In this document: positions 1 to 8,519 of the stretch, in pieces
Position numbering within the stretch: position 1 is the first letter of the stretch
Layout: each line of letters starts with the position of its first letter
Source: Granulosicoccus sp964435305
GTDB taxonomy: Bacteria; Pseudomonadota; Gammaproteobacteria; Granulosicoccales; Granulosicoccaceae
Direction: 5' to 3'
NCBI GenBank assembly: GCA_964435305.1
Contig: CAYSZH010000004.1
Span: 6,271 to 70,270 of the forward strand
Length of the DNA stretch: 64,000 bases
Made by a program: the position numbers and the translations under genes
The notes under the pieces: model-generated
The model's input: the letters and a program-made list of their open reading frames with translations, nothing else
The model's database searches: none
Told to the model about the DNA's origin: nothing

Positions 1-101
1 ACGCCCTGGTCTCGTAATGATTTAAGCAGTGGTAGATGCGCATTCACTTCATAACGTGCGTTTTCGCGATTGGCAATGGTGATGGTTTTGCTGTTTTTCA
101 T
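1..101 (-). CDS. Partial N-terminus, possibly 2Fe-2S ferredoxin-like
   Basis: An ATG lies 10 nt after the mtoX stop codon on the same strand and opens a frame that runs off the left edge after 33 codons. The visible start reads MKNSKTITIANRENARYEVN and then a segment ending PLLKSLRDQG. This hydrophobic segment plus LRDQG resembles the start of plant-type or CoxS-type 2Fe-2S domains, where the cysteine loop follows, but no cysteine is visible before the edge. A short AGG precedes the ATG. The tight spacing suggests co-transcription with mtoX. The identity is inferred from a short N-terminus only. Confidence 0.4.
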   Translation of the reverse strand, partial: MKNSKTITIANRENARYEVNAHLPLLKSLRDQG

Positions 102-111
102 CGCCTGGTCG

Positions 112-1479
112 TTATAGCCAGATATCGCTTGTGCAATCGCCGCCGGGGTAGCGAGCTTCATGGCAACGGCTCGGCCCGTTAGGTTCGTTGCCGAAGTTCA
201 CTATGAAGTCTTCATTGATTTTCATGCCCCCGTTGTCAACGTCGCAATCGATCATGACCATAACACCGCCCTGTGTTCTGATCTCTGGGTAAAATTGATT
301 ATCCCAAGTCGAGAACAGCGAGGTGGTGACGTATAGCCGCTTACCATCGAGCGATAGCTGAAACATCTGTGGGCCACCGGCCACTTTCACACCGTTAACC
401 TCTGGGGCTTTGCCTAACAGGCCCCCCATCCATATTTGACCGGTGAGTTTGGGCTTATGTGGATCACTGATATCGTATTGGCGCATATCACCGTGTAGCC
501 AGTTATTCAGATATAAATATTTATCGTCCATCGAGATTAGAATGGCAGACATCACACCTGGAATGGGAATAGGCCATTCGGGGTGAGGTTCGTTTTCGAC
601 ATCGATCACTTTTTCCCACTCCCATTCGCCTTTATCAGATTTCCAAAAGTGAATGACATTGGCACTTAATGCAGCGCCACAAAAGCCGTGTGTGCTATCG
701 GGGTTGTGGTGAAATTTAACTTCAAGAGGGACTAAGCCATCCTCACCGAGATACATCGTATCGATTGGTTCCTTCTTTTTAAAATCCCACAAGTGCAGAC
801 GCCTGCCATATTTAAGATGGCCAACTTCTTCCAGATCAAAACCTGGCATAAATGTATTCGGTGCAGCCCACTCTGAACTGACCATTATGTTGTGACGCGG
901 TTGGTACCAAAAATCATAGCTGAAAGGGATGTCACCCATGGAGGCTTCCCATCGACCAACAATTTCAAGATCTTTATTTAACTGCAGATAACCGCCAGGC
1001 GCTTCACCTTTTGCATCGCCGAGGAAAGAAATAATAATTTCCGAACCCAGGCAGTGAACAGTATGCGGGCCAGATAAATTTGCCTTAACCTTTATTTCCT
1101 GACCTTCAATGATTTTATGCAGGCGAGGGGCCTTGGGGTCGGTGGCGGTATCAATTATGTGAATGTTGTTTGAGCGTACACCGGGGACCAACAAAAAACG
1201 CCTCGCCATTGAGGCATCATCGTGACAGGAAGAGCAAGCGTTCCAACCCATATGGTGTAGCTCATCACCAATTCCTGGCATCTCCAGTCTGTGAATGACC
1301 TGAGAATAAGTAGGGCTCTGAGGGTCAACATCGATGGTTGCCAGATAGTCTGGTTTTTGTATGCCGGTGCCTGTGTATATCGCAATGGTGTAAAGCAATT
1401 TTTCGTGTGGTGCTTTTATGGCATCACCGGGGCTTGCATACCCAGGGCCACAGCAGGTCATCTCGCTGGATTCGCTCAT
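112..1479 (-). CDS. mtoX: Methanethiol oxidase (SBP56 / selenium-binding protein family)
   Basis: The 455-residue protein matches the SBP56 family over its full usual length. It has the N-terminal CCGPGYASP motif followed by an LLYT segment, an NACSSCHDD motif near residue 100, HNPDSTHGFCGAAL in the middle and the family end YPGGDCTSDIWL. Bacterial members oxidise methanethiol with O2 to formaldehyde, H2S and H2O2, and characterised ones use copper. I chose the ATG at 1479, behind AGAGAAAG. The longer frame up to 1596 adds 39 residues that do not look like the family and would overlap the divergent regulator gene. It faces away from the iclR-dmdA pair, so methanethiol from DMSP breakdown is the likely substrate source. 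Confidence 0.9.
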   Translation of the reverse strand: MSESSEMTCCGPGYASPGDAIKAPHEKLLYTIAIYTGTGIQKPDYLATIDVDPQSPTYSQVIHRLEMPGIGDELHHMGWNACSSCHDDASMARRFLLVPGVRSNNIHIIDTATDPKAPRLHKIIEGQEIKVKANLSGPHTVHCLGSEIIISFLGDAKGEAPGGYLQLNKDLEIVGRWEASMGDIPFSYDFWYQPRHNIMVSSEWAAPNTFMPGFDLEEVGHLKYGRRLHLWDFKKKEPIDTMYLGEDGLVPLEVKFHHNPDSTHGFCGAALSANVIHFWKSDKGEWEWEKVIDVENEPHPEWPIPIPGVMSAILISMDDKYLYLNNWLHGDMRQYDISDPHKPKLTGQIWMGGLLGKAPEVNGVKVAGGPQMFQLSLDGKRLYVTTSLFSTWDNQFYPEIRTQGGVMVMIDCDVDNGGMKINEDFIVNFGNEPNGPSRCHEARYPGGDCTSDIWL

Positions 1480-1495
1480 ATTGCTTTCTCTGGCT

Positions 1496-1520
1496 GAACA
1501 GTTGTGTTGCGGAACAGTTC
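1496..1520. promoter_or_regulatory. Repeated GAACAGTT motif, candidate operator
   Basis: GAACAGTT occurs at 1496-1503 and again at 1512-1519, 16 bp apart. The second copy is part of GAACAGTTC, a palindrome around a central A. It lies 17-41 bp upstream of the mtoX start in the 111-bp gap shared with the divergent IclR-family gene. IclR proteins often bind near-palindromic GGAAC/GTTCC-like sites, so this is a plausible site for the neighbouring regulator. The assignment is inference. Confidence 0.35.
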
Positions 1521-1590
1521 TGTAGGATTTATTAATACGATGTGGTATCTTACTATATGAGACAGCTGTCCGTAAAGTGAGCCGAATGTT

Positions 1591-2340
1591 ATGCATCTCG
1601 ATAGACTAATCACCGTTCTGGAATCTGTCGCTGTGGCTGGCAAAGCGGTGTCGGCAAGCGAGGTTCAGCGCACCACCGGCATTCCACGGCCCACCTGCTA
1701 TCGATTACTTCAAGCACTTGCCGAACACCGCCTATTGGATACGCCCGAAGAGGCGCAGCGCTATTTGATTGGAGCGCGGCTTAAACGGATCGCTCTTATA
1801 GGACATTCGGATAAGGATGTTTGCAAAACAGCCGCACCGATTCTGGCAGAAGCGGCAATTGAATTCGGCGAAGCGGTGTTTCTATCCAGATCTCGTGAAA
1901 ATTCGGTTGAGATTACCCATGTTGAAACTCCTGAGGATGCAGCCCGGTCCTTCATCCATCCTGGCCTCGGAAGTCGACCTTTGCACGCCTGCTCCTGCTC
2001 TAAAGTTATTGCAGCATTTGCTGACGATAAATTTCAAACTCAAATGCTTGCTTTACCGTTACGCGCGTATACCGAAAAAACAAAAACACAGGCCAGTGAT
2101 GTAAAACAGGAATTGGCCAACATTAGGGAACGTGGCTACGCTGAGTGCGTAGAAGAAATAGAGGTAGGTGTATCAAGTGTGGCAGCGCCAGTTCGAATTG
2201 GCAATTTGGGCGTGCCGTTTAGTGTAGGTGCAACAGGCCCTATTCGACGTTTTTCTAAAAATCATCGAGAAAAAATTGGGTTTGCCCTAATTGATATTGC
2301 CGATCAAATCTCATCTAGTTTGCAGGTAAATGCGGCCTAA
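1591..2340 (+). CDS. IclR-family transcriptional regulator
   Basis: This 249-residue protein has the IclR layout. A winged helix-turn-helix covers about residues 1-65 (VSASEVQRTTGIPRPTCYRL), and the effector-binding domain covers about 75-245, including RPLHACSCSKVIAAF and RGYAECVEEIEVGVSSVAAP. It is divergent from mtoX and 28 nt upstream of dmdA on the same strand, so it probably senses a DMSP-derived ligand and controls one or both arms. The effector cannot be read from sequence. The start at 1591 gives a natural N-terminus just before the HTH. Confidence 0.88.
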   Translation: MHLDRLITVLESVAVAGKAVSASEVQRTTGIPRPTCYRLLQALAEHRLLDTPEEAQRYLIGARLKRIALIGHSDKDVCKTAAPILAEAAIEFGEAVFLSRSRENSVEITHVETPEDAARSFIHPGLGSRPLHACSCSKVIAAFADDKFQTQMLALPLRAYTEKTKTQASDVKQELANIRERGYAECVEEIEVGVSSVAAPVRIGNLGVPFSVGATGPIRRFSKNHREKIGFALIDIADQISSSLQVNAA

Positions 2341-2368
2341 GCCTGCAGGATCTGTCCAGGGAAATATT

Positions 2369-3526
2369 ATGTCTGCCAAGCCTGCATCGTTTCAGAGTTT
2401 TAGCTTTGGTACACAAGTACGCAAGTCTCCGTATTCCGACGCCGCACTGCGTTGGGGGGCCAAAGGCTTCTCTGTTTATAACCATATGTATATTCCAAGG
2501 GATTTTGGAGACCCGGTACAGAATTTTTGGAATCTTGTTAATGACGCTATCCTGTGTGACGTTGCCGTTGAACGTCAGGTGGAGATCACAGGGCCGGATG
2601 CTGCGCAGTTCATACAGTTCCTGAGTTGCCGTGATTTATCGACGTGCCAGATTGGACAATGTAAGTACGTTTTGATCACAGATCAGCACGGAGGCATTAT
2701 CAATGATCCGATTCTGCTTAAGCTTGCAGAGGATCATTACTGGCTGTCAATTGCAGATAGCGATGTCTTGCTATGGGCAAAAGGGGTCGCGGTAAATTCC
2801 GATTTGGATGTCAGTATTCAAGAACCTGATGTGTCACCACTGCAGCTACAAGGTCCTAAATCTCGCGACATTCTACGGGCTGCATTTGGTGATGTTCCTG
2901 CCGAACTGAAATACTATTGGTTTACCGAATACGATTGGCACGGTGTGCCGCTGCTGATCTCGCGCACTGGTTGGTCCAGTGAGTTAGGCTACGAGATTTT
3001 TCTGCGCGATGGATCTGCTGGTGACAAATTATGGGAGTACCTAATGGAGATCGGTAAACCATTCGGGCTGCACCCGGGGCATACATCCAGTATTCGCCGT
3101 ATAGAAGCTGCCATGTTGTCTTATCACGCTGATATGACGCTTGCTAACAACCCTTACGAACTTGGCCTCGATAGGCTTGTTGATATAGACATGGACGCCG
3201 ATTTTGTTAGTAAAGCGGCATTGCGCCACATCAGTGAACAAGGCGTTAAACAATTGTTTGTCGGTCTTGAACTGGGTGGTGCTCCGCTTGTAGGCTCAAA
3301 TGATGAACAATGGCCGATTACCAAAGATGGTCAGGTGGTGGGTTGCATCACGTCCGCAATTTATTCGCCGCGACTGGAAAAGAACATTGGGCTGGCTATG
3401 GTGCAATCAGTTTACGCTGACATCGGCACCCGCATGGATGTTGAAGATGGCTTACACTCGCGACAGTGCGAAGTGGTTCCAAAACCATTCTATGATCCAA
3501 ATAAATCTATTGCAGCACGCGGCTAA
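2369..3526 (+). CDS. dmdA: DmdA-like dimethylsulfoniopropionate demethylase (GcvT family)
   Basis: This 385-residue protein belongs to the aminomethyltransferase (GcvT) fold and carries signatures typical of DMSP demethylase. These include VERQVEITGPDAAQF, NDPILLKLA, SIADSDVLLWAKG, QGPKSRDIL, ISRTGWSSELGYEIF and RRIEAAMLSYHAD. DmdA moves a methyl group from DMSP to tetrahydrofolate, giving methylmercaptopropionate. I chose the ATG at 2369, behind AGGGA at 2358-2362. The longer frame from 2330 overlaps the iclR stop and lacks a ribosome site. It lies in an apparent operon with iclR and opposite mtoX, which acts later in the same route. A DmdA-like demethylase with another methylated substrate is possible. 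Confidence 0.82.
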   Translation: MSAKPASFQSFSFGTQVRKSPYSDAALRWGAKGFSVYNHMYIPRDFGDPVQNFWNLVNDAILCDVAVERQVEITGPDAAQFIQFLSCRDLSTCQIGQCKYVLITDQHGGIINDPILLKLAEDHYWLSIADSDVLLWAKGVAVNSDLDVSIQEPDVSPLQLQGPKSRDILRAAFGDVPAELKYYWFTEYDWHGVPLLISRTGWSSELGYEIFLRDGSAGDKLWEYLMEIGKPFGLHPGHTSSIRRIEAAMLSYHADMTLANNPYELGLDRLVDIDMDADFVSKAALRHISEQGVKQLFVGLELGGAPLVGSNDEQWPITKDGQVVGCITSAIYSPRLEKNIGLAMVQSVYADIGTRMDVEDGLHSRQCEVVPKPFYDPNKSIAARG

Positions 3527-3562
3527 TGCGCTGGGAGTCAGGCCGTTCAATAGTTAGCTCGG

Positions 3563-5296
3563 TTAATCGGTAGATTTAAAGCTTCGTGTTCTATCAATGG
3601 TGGTACTGAGTAACACCACAGGCAACAAGCCCACCAGGACAATCAACAAAGCATAAATGGCACTTTGCCCGATGAGTTCGTCAGAGGCGTATTGATACAC
3701 TTGTGTTGCCAAGGTATCAAAGTTAAACGGCCGCAACACCAGCGTGGCTGGTAACTCTTTCATACAATCCACAAACACCACTAAAGCGGCCGTGAGTAAC
3801 CCACCGCGCATGAGCGGCAAATGCACAGTACGTAAAATAGCACCAGGGCGTTTCCCTAAAGAGCGTGCGGCATCATCCATATGTGGGCTGATCTTTGACA
3901 TACTGGCATTTATAGAACCATACGCCATTGCCAGGAATCGTACGGTATAGGCAAAGATCAGCGCGAATACTGTGCCGCTAAGTAAGAGGCCTGTGGAAAT
4001 GCCAAACAAGCTGCGCATTAATGAGTCTACTTCGTTATCAAAAGCGGCTAATGGAATGATGACGCCAATGGCCAACACCGCGCCTGGTATGGCATAACCT
4101 AGGCTTGCCACTCCCACCGCTGTATGCAGAGTTTTAGTCGGATGCAAGCGTTTACTGTAGCTAAGGAGTACACCGAGTGTGACAGCGCATAGAGAGGCGA
4201 TGGATGACAGCATGACGCTATTGGCTGCACTTTGAATAAAGTTGGCTGACAGGCTCGATGAAAGGTTGTCGACAACATGCAGCACCAGCACCAAAGCTGG
4301 AACTACAAAACCAAATACAACCGGTATAGCGCAAATAAGAAAAGCGCTTAACGCGCTAAGCCCATGCAGCGACCGACGTGGCAGTGGCCTGAAGCGGCTA
4401 CCAGAGGGTAGGTAATGTTGTTGATAGCGACGGCTACTTTTTTCAAGCCCGATGAGCATCAGCACAAAAATCAATAGCAAGGTGGCAATTTGCGCACCAC
4501 CACCGAGGTTATTCATACCCAACCAAACATCATATAAACCCGCGGTAAGCGTTCTAACGGCAAAGTAATCGACTGTGCCAAAGTCGTTGAGTGTTTCCAT
4601 CATCACAAGTGCAAGCCCAACAGCAATCGCTGGCCGTGCCATTGGCAATGAGACCTTGAGTATCCGTGTACAGCGAGTCACACCAAGTGAGCGTGCCGCT
4701 TCTGCCAGTGATGCCGATTGTTCTAAAAAGGCGGCGCGTGATAACAAATAAACGTAAGGGTAGAGCACCAGTGTCATCATGATGATGGCGCCAGGCAAAG
4801 TACGAATATCAGGAAAGTAATAGTCGGATGCCAGCTGCCAGCCAAACAGTGTGCGTAGAGAGGATTGAACAGGGCCGGCGTATTCGAGTAAATCAGAATA
4901 GACATAGGCGATGACGTACGCCGGTACCGCAAAAGGGAGCAGCAAGGCCCAGTTGAACACTTTACGTAGAGGGAACTCGTAATGGGTTACCACCCATGCA
5001 GAGCTAACCCCAATAAAAAACGTGCCAAGTGCAACACCTAGCATGAGCAATAGTGTTGTGGAAACATAGTTGCCCAGCACAGTGCGATACAAATGTGGCC
5101 AAATGTTTTCCTCGGGTGTAAACGCGAGCCAAATGACGGCTAAGAGCGGTAAACAAACGACTGCAGCAACAGCCAGAGCAGTTACCGACCAGCCGCTGAC
5201 TGGTGTACGTGCGCGCGAATCCGTAGATGCCGTGGAGCTCGTTGCATCGTCGCTCGGAAACGACAAACCACCGCCATAACTGGCGGTGGTGAGCAT
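3563..5296 (-). CDS. Iron(III) ABC transporter permease (FbpB/SfuB type)
   Basis: The 577-residue protein is a double-length permease with about 12 membrane segments. It has two binding-protein-dependent transport motifs, EAARSLGVTRCTRILKVSLP near residue 205 and DDAARSLGKRPGAILRTVHL near residue 480. Duplicated permeases of this length are typical of ferric-ion importers. The binding protein gene lies 70 bp upstream on the same strand, but there is no ATPase gene beside them, so the energising subunit must be elsewhere. The gene ends convergently with dmdA. The exact start is uncertain because no strong ribosome site precedes 5296. Confidence 0.85.
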   Translation of the reverse strand: MLTTASYGGGLSFPSDDATSSTASTDSRARTPVSGWSVTALAVAAVVCLPLLAVIWLAFTPEENIWPHLYRTVLGNYVSTTLLLMLGVALGTFFIGVSSAWVVTHYEFPLRKVFNWALLLPFAVPAYVIAYVYSDLLEYAGPVQSSLRTLFGWQLASDYYFPDIRTLPGAIIMMTLVLYPYVYLLSRAAFLEQSASLAEAARSLGVTRCTRILKVSLPMARPAIAVGLALVMMETLNDFGTVDYFAVRTLTAGLYDVWLGMNNLGGGAQIATLLLIFVLMLIGLEKSSRRYQQHYLPSGSRFRPLPRRSLHGLSALSAFLICAIPVVFGFVVPALVLVLHVVDNLSSSLSANFIQSAANSVMLSSIASLCAVTLGVLLSYSKRLHPTKTLHTAVGVASLGYAIPGAVLAIGVIIPLAAFDNEVDSLMRSLFGISTGLLLSGTVFALIFAYTVRFLAMAYGSINASMSKISPHMDDAARSLGKRPGAILRTVHLPLMRGGLLTAALVVFVDCMKELPATLVLRPFNFDTLATQVYQYASDELIGQSAIYALLIVLVGLLPVVLLSTTIDRTRSFKSTD

Positions 5297-5366
5297 GCGC
5301 TTATCTTGCGAGTTACTAATGAGACTGGCCTTTTATCAAGCTTGAGTTTTGTACGCTAAACGTGCG

Positions 5367-6371
5367 CTAGTTGTCATAGCCCACTTCATCAACCATTTTT
5401 GATGCCGGATTGAGTTTAGTTGCAATGTTGGCCAGTGGTAGCTCATCGTATTTAAATTCACCCCAAGATGCGACAAGCTCAGAAGGGCTAACATCTTGTT
5501 TAACCGGGTACTCATGGTTGACGTCAGCGTACATTTTTTGCGCTGTATCTGATGCCAGGAACTCCATCAATTTAATGGCAACTTCTTTGTTGGGCGCGCT
5601 AGGCGTTAGGGACATCCCACTGATATTCATGTGTGTGCCTCTGTCAGCCTGATTTGGGAACACCACATTCACAGAGTTTGCCCATGGTATTTGCTCTTCG
5701 TTGTCGAGCATCGCACCCATATAGTAAGAGTTGATGATAGCGATATCACATTCACCTTGAGAGATTGCTTTGACTTGAGCTCTGTCGTTGCCTTGTGGTT
5801 TTCGGGCAAGGTTCTCTTTTACGCCAGCGAGCCAAGTTTTAGCGGCCTCATCACCACCGTGATTCATAACAGAGGCAAAGAGTGCAACGTTGTAGCCATG
5901 CTTACCACTGCGCGTACAGATCTTGCCCTTGAATTCAGGCTTTGCCAGATCCTCATATCGCTGAGGTGCACCCTCAGCTAAACGATCTTTAGAGACCACA
6001 ATAAGACGTGCACGGTTGGTCAGTCCAAACCAATGATTGTCCGGGTCTCTAAATTCTGCAGGGATATTGTTATTGAGCACCTCACTTTGCACAGGTGCTG
6101 TGATCTCGGCTGCAACGGCTGCATTGAGATTGCCAAAATTGGATGTCAGTAAGATATCCGCTGGGCTGTTGCGACCTTCATTTTTAAGCCGCTCAACCAG
6201 GCCGGTTTTTGCAAATACCGTATTCACCTTGATACCGGTTTGTTCGGTGAACAGGTCAAATATTGGGTCGATCAGGAACGGCTGGCGGTAGGAGTACACA
6301 TTGACGTCCGCAACAGCGGTTCGCCCGAATAGCGCTAAGGCAGCTAAGAGACAGAGGGCAGACACTTTCAC
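5367..6371 (-). CDS. Periplasmic iron(III)-binding protein (FbpA/FutA type)
   Basis: This 334-residue secreted protein has a Sec signal peptide (MKVSALCLLAALALFGRTAVA, cleaved near residue 21) and then VNVYSYRQPFLIDPIFDLF, the usual opening of ferric-binding proteins. The paired tyrosines in INSYYMGAM near residue 215 are the expected iron ligands. It delivers Fe(III) to the permease encoded just downstream. A Fur-box-like sequence lies 64 bp before the start codon, consistent with induction under iron limitation. Confidence 0.87.
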   Translation of the reverse strand: MKVSALCLLAALALFGRTAVADVNVYSYRQPFLIDPIFDLFTEQTGIKVNTVFAKTGLVERLKNEGRNSPADILLTSNFGNLNAAVAAEITAPVQSEVLNNNIPAEFRDPDNHWFGLTNRARLIVVSKDRLAEGAPQRYEDLAKPEFKGKICTRSGKHGYNVALFASVMNHGGDEAAKTWLAGVKENLARKPQGNDRAQVKAISQGECDIAIINSYYMGAMLDNEEQIPWANSVNVVFPNQADRGTHMNISGMSLTPSAPNKEVAIKLMEFLASDTAQKMYADVNHEYPVKQDVSPSELVASWGEFKYDELPLANIATKLNPASKMVDEVGYDN

Positions 6372-6434
6372 TTTTCAAAATCCTCGATAACATAAAGGCT
6401 GTGGTGCGGTCACTGACCACGATACAAATGTTAA

Positions 6435-6449
6435 TACGAATAATTCTCA
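6435..6449 (-). promoter_or_regulatory. Fur-box-like site upstream of iron transporter
   Basis: Read on the minus strand, the site is TGAGAATTATTCGTA. Against the 7-1-7 Fur consensus TGATAATNATTATCA it agrees at 10 of 14 defined positions. It lies 64-78 bp upstream of the iron-binding protein start, a normal place for Fur repression. It has not been tested. Confidence 0.55.
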
Positions 6450-7181
6450 TTAACAACCATGAATAATTCGCGGTTATTTAGCCACATGAAAATTAAGGAA
6501 TTGGTTTTTTGAACGAGCCCATTCGGTTTTCGGGCGAGTCTTGTGTGTGCTGTTGCTTGGGTATTGAGTTGGTGGCCAGATATCTGCCGGCTGCCGGGAT
6601 CGAATGCCGTTAGCAAAACATGACTTGACAGATATATTGTCAAAATCGCTTGGCTCTTTAGTCATGTTTAACACACGGCGTTTAGTATTCATTCCGATCA
6701 TATTCTTGTACCGGTCGTTTACTTTTTTCACCACGCATTACGAAGCTCTAAATGTGAACATGGGTTGACGCACGTTGCTATAAAAGTATTGCCAAACGGA
6801 CCTCAGAAAAATGATGACTGAAATCATTAGCAACTAGGCAAATGGTTGGTTTAAAAAAATAGGATAAATTGTGTGTAGTACCTATTGCACATCAAGCTAT
6901 GCTTTCGGTTAGGTTGAGGCAGTATATGCAGATTGGTAATTAAAAACATGATAAGTATGTGATTGCGGAACACGCTATTGAGATACATGGCGTGTCTAAT
7001 AATACTAATTGCACCGCAATGGCGTGAATGCAGATAGAGGCCTAAAAATCCCATACAATTTAGTTTTTGTGTAGTTGTGGATGGTCAAGTCTAAAAACTG
7101 TCTATGCAACAAGCCTTGCTTAGCGTATGAACAACTTTATTTTAGGCATTCTATAAATTGGATTAGCATGAGGCTATTAAA
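6450..7181. other. Gene-poor, AT-rich spacer
   Basis: About 730 bp between the iron transporter control region and a small membrane protein. Short overlapping minus-strand frames exist (for example 6474-6734), but they have no recognisable domain, no good ribosome site and composition like non-coding DNA. I see no tRNA, no transposase remnant and no convincing terminator. Confidence 0.5.
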
Positions 7182-7544
7182 TTGAACAGAAGAAGCCAGA
7201 TTGATAAACATATTAGAGAACAGATGTTCGACTCTATATTGGTTAACATCATTAGATATAAGGCACTATATCTAGCGGTGCTTATTTTTTATCCACTGAT
7301 AATTGCATCTCATTTGCATAGTGGAAGTGTCACTTATGTAAATGCCACAGTAATACAATATGCTGGAAGTCCAGGTGGTACTGGCGTACATGAATATTTG
7401 ATTATGGAGACGGAAAACGGGCATAAAGTCAGGGTAGAGATGGTGGGGCGCCCGGCCATTGGCAGTCAAGCGATATTAGCAGCGCATGAGAGGCTCTTTA
7501 TGTTTGGACCTAAATACTCTGTTTACACGCCTAATAGAGAATAA
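7182..7544 (+). CDS. Hypothetical small membrane protein
   Basis: This 120-residue protein starts at TTG with GAGG about 9 nt upstream; an internal ATG near 7224 is an alternative. A charged N-terminus is followed by one membrane helix (about residues 28-46, ALYLAVLIFYPLIIASHL) and then a 70-residue soluble tail with ATVIQYAGSPGGTG and ENGHKVRVEMVGRPAIGSQA. The tail reads like a small beta-rich domain. I do not recognise the family. It is the first of several orphan genes in an AT-richer stretch. Confidence 0.6.
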   Translation: MNRRSQIDKHIREQMFDSILVNIIRYKALYLAVLIFYPLIIASHLHSGSVTYVNATVIQYAGSPGGTGVHEYLIMETENGHKVRVEMVGRPAIGSQAILAAHERLFMFGPKYSVYTPNRE

Positions 7545-7764
7545 ATAACCGTGGGTGGTTTAAGTTTTATTGAATGCACTAAAAAAAATATTCGTGATGA
7601 GTATAAAGCAAGGTGCTGTTAACTATGGAATGCTGAATGGTGGTGTTAATAATTAGCCTGCGGCAGTAATTGTCTGCGATTGACACCTTAGAAAGTCGAT
7701 ATTTCACATCGATAACGCTTGAAGCCTAGCTTGGCTCATATGGAATGGAAGGCGGTAGATCTCA

Positions 7765-8151
7765 ATGAATTATATAAAAAGGTACCTTACCAGAAAATCG
7801 ATTGTTACTCTTCGAAACAGACTATCATCCGCCCTGGCAAATGACTACAGCAGGTCAGACTATTACACTGTCAAGCAGGTAAATGCGACATTGAATCGCT
7901 GCAATATTAGTAGAAAAAACGAAATTTTCGCTTTTGCGATATTCTGTACAAAAGATGATTTTGATAATAATGTCGAGAATCATAGCTTAGGGGATGATTA
8001 TGACTCTCTAAGAGATACGATAGGCGACCTTATATTTAATGGTAGTCACGACTACAAACAAAAGGAGTTATCAAGTCCAAGATCCTCAAGAAGCCACCAT
8101 ATCAAATCACATGATGGTCCAGGTGCCGAAGGTGGAGGCAGTGGGGATTAA
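7765..8151 (+). CDS. Hypothetical protein, DUF6559-like
   Basis: This 128-residue soluble protein has GGAAGGCGG upstream of its ATG. The middle reads YYTVKQVNATLNRCNISRKN and then FAFAIFCTKDDFDNN, with DYDSLRDTIGDLIF near residue 90. That order (basic start, YT-x-x-QV helix, an F/Y-A-x-A-x-F-C-x-x-x-D-F core, DYD-x-x-R-x-x-I) resembles a small family of unknown function, DUF6559, as I remember it. The tail is Ser/Gly-rich and probably disordered. No function can be given. Confidence 0.55.
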   Translation: MNYIKRYLTRKSIVTLRNRLSSALANDYSRSDYYTVKQVNATLNRCNISRKNEIFAFAIFCTKDDFDNNVENHSLGDDYDSLRDTIGDLIFNGSHDYKQKELSSPRSSRSHHIKSHDGPGAEGGGSGD

Positions 8152-8188
8152 GACTCCTGCTCAAGTTAGGATATACGCCATAAACACG

Positions 8189-8476
8189 ATGAAAGAACAA
8201 TTTATATTACTATCTATGGTTTTATCATTGTGCGTTATATCGTCATGCGTTGTCTTGCCCACCAAGCAAATCTTCCAAGAATCAAGATGTGAAATTTCCA
8301 GCGACAAGAAGACGTTGCGAGTTTTCAACGTGGCTAAAGAGACGAATAGCTATTACTCATTAGGAGGCTTGATCGCTTCACCCATTCTGATTCCAACTAG
8401 TGCGATATTGTCCGGTACTTATGTTGCTGTGAATAATATTTATCACTATGGGCAGGAAAAAATTGTTTGTAGCTAG
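8189..8476 (+). CDS. Small putative lipoprotein
   Basis: This 95-residue protein begins MKEQFILLSMVLSLCVISSC, a lipoprotein signal with lipobox ISSC that would be cleaved and lipidated at Cys20. The mature part has CEISSDKKTLRVF and a hydrophobic Gly/Ala/Ile stretch (GGLIASPILIPTSAILSG) that may associate with membrane. The frame is open from 8039 but overlaps the preceding gene there, so the signal peptide decides the start. It is not a family I recognise. Confidence 0.6.
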   Translation: MKEQFILLSMVLSLCVISSCVVLPTKQIFQESRCEISSDKKTLRVFNVAKETNSYYSLGGLIASPILIPTSAILSGTYVAVNNIYHYGQEKIVCS

Positions 8477-8519
8477 CGCTGTGCTCTGTGAATATAACCC
8501 AAGTTTCTAGCTATCTGCG

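Noticed and set aside
6431..6734. Overlapping minus-strand frames of 70 and 86 codons as possible small genes
   Set aside because: No recognisable domain, no good ribosome site, two frames overlap each other, and codon use looks non-coding.
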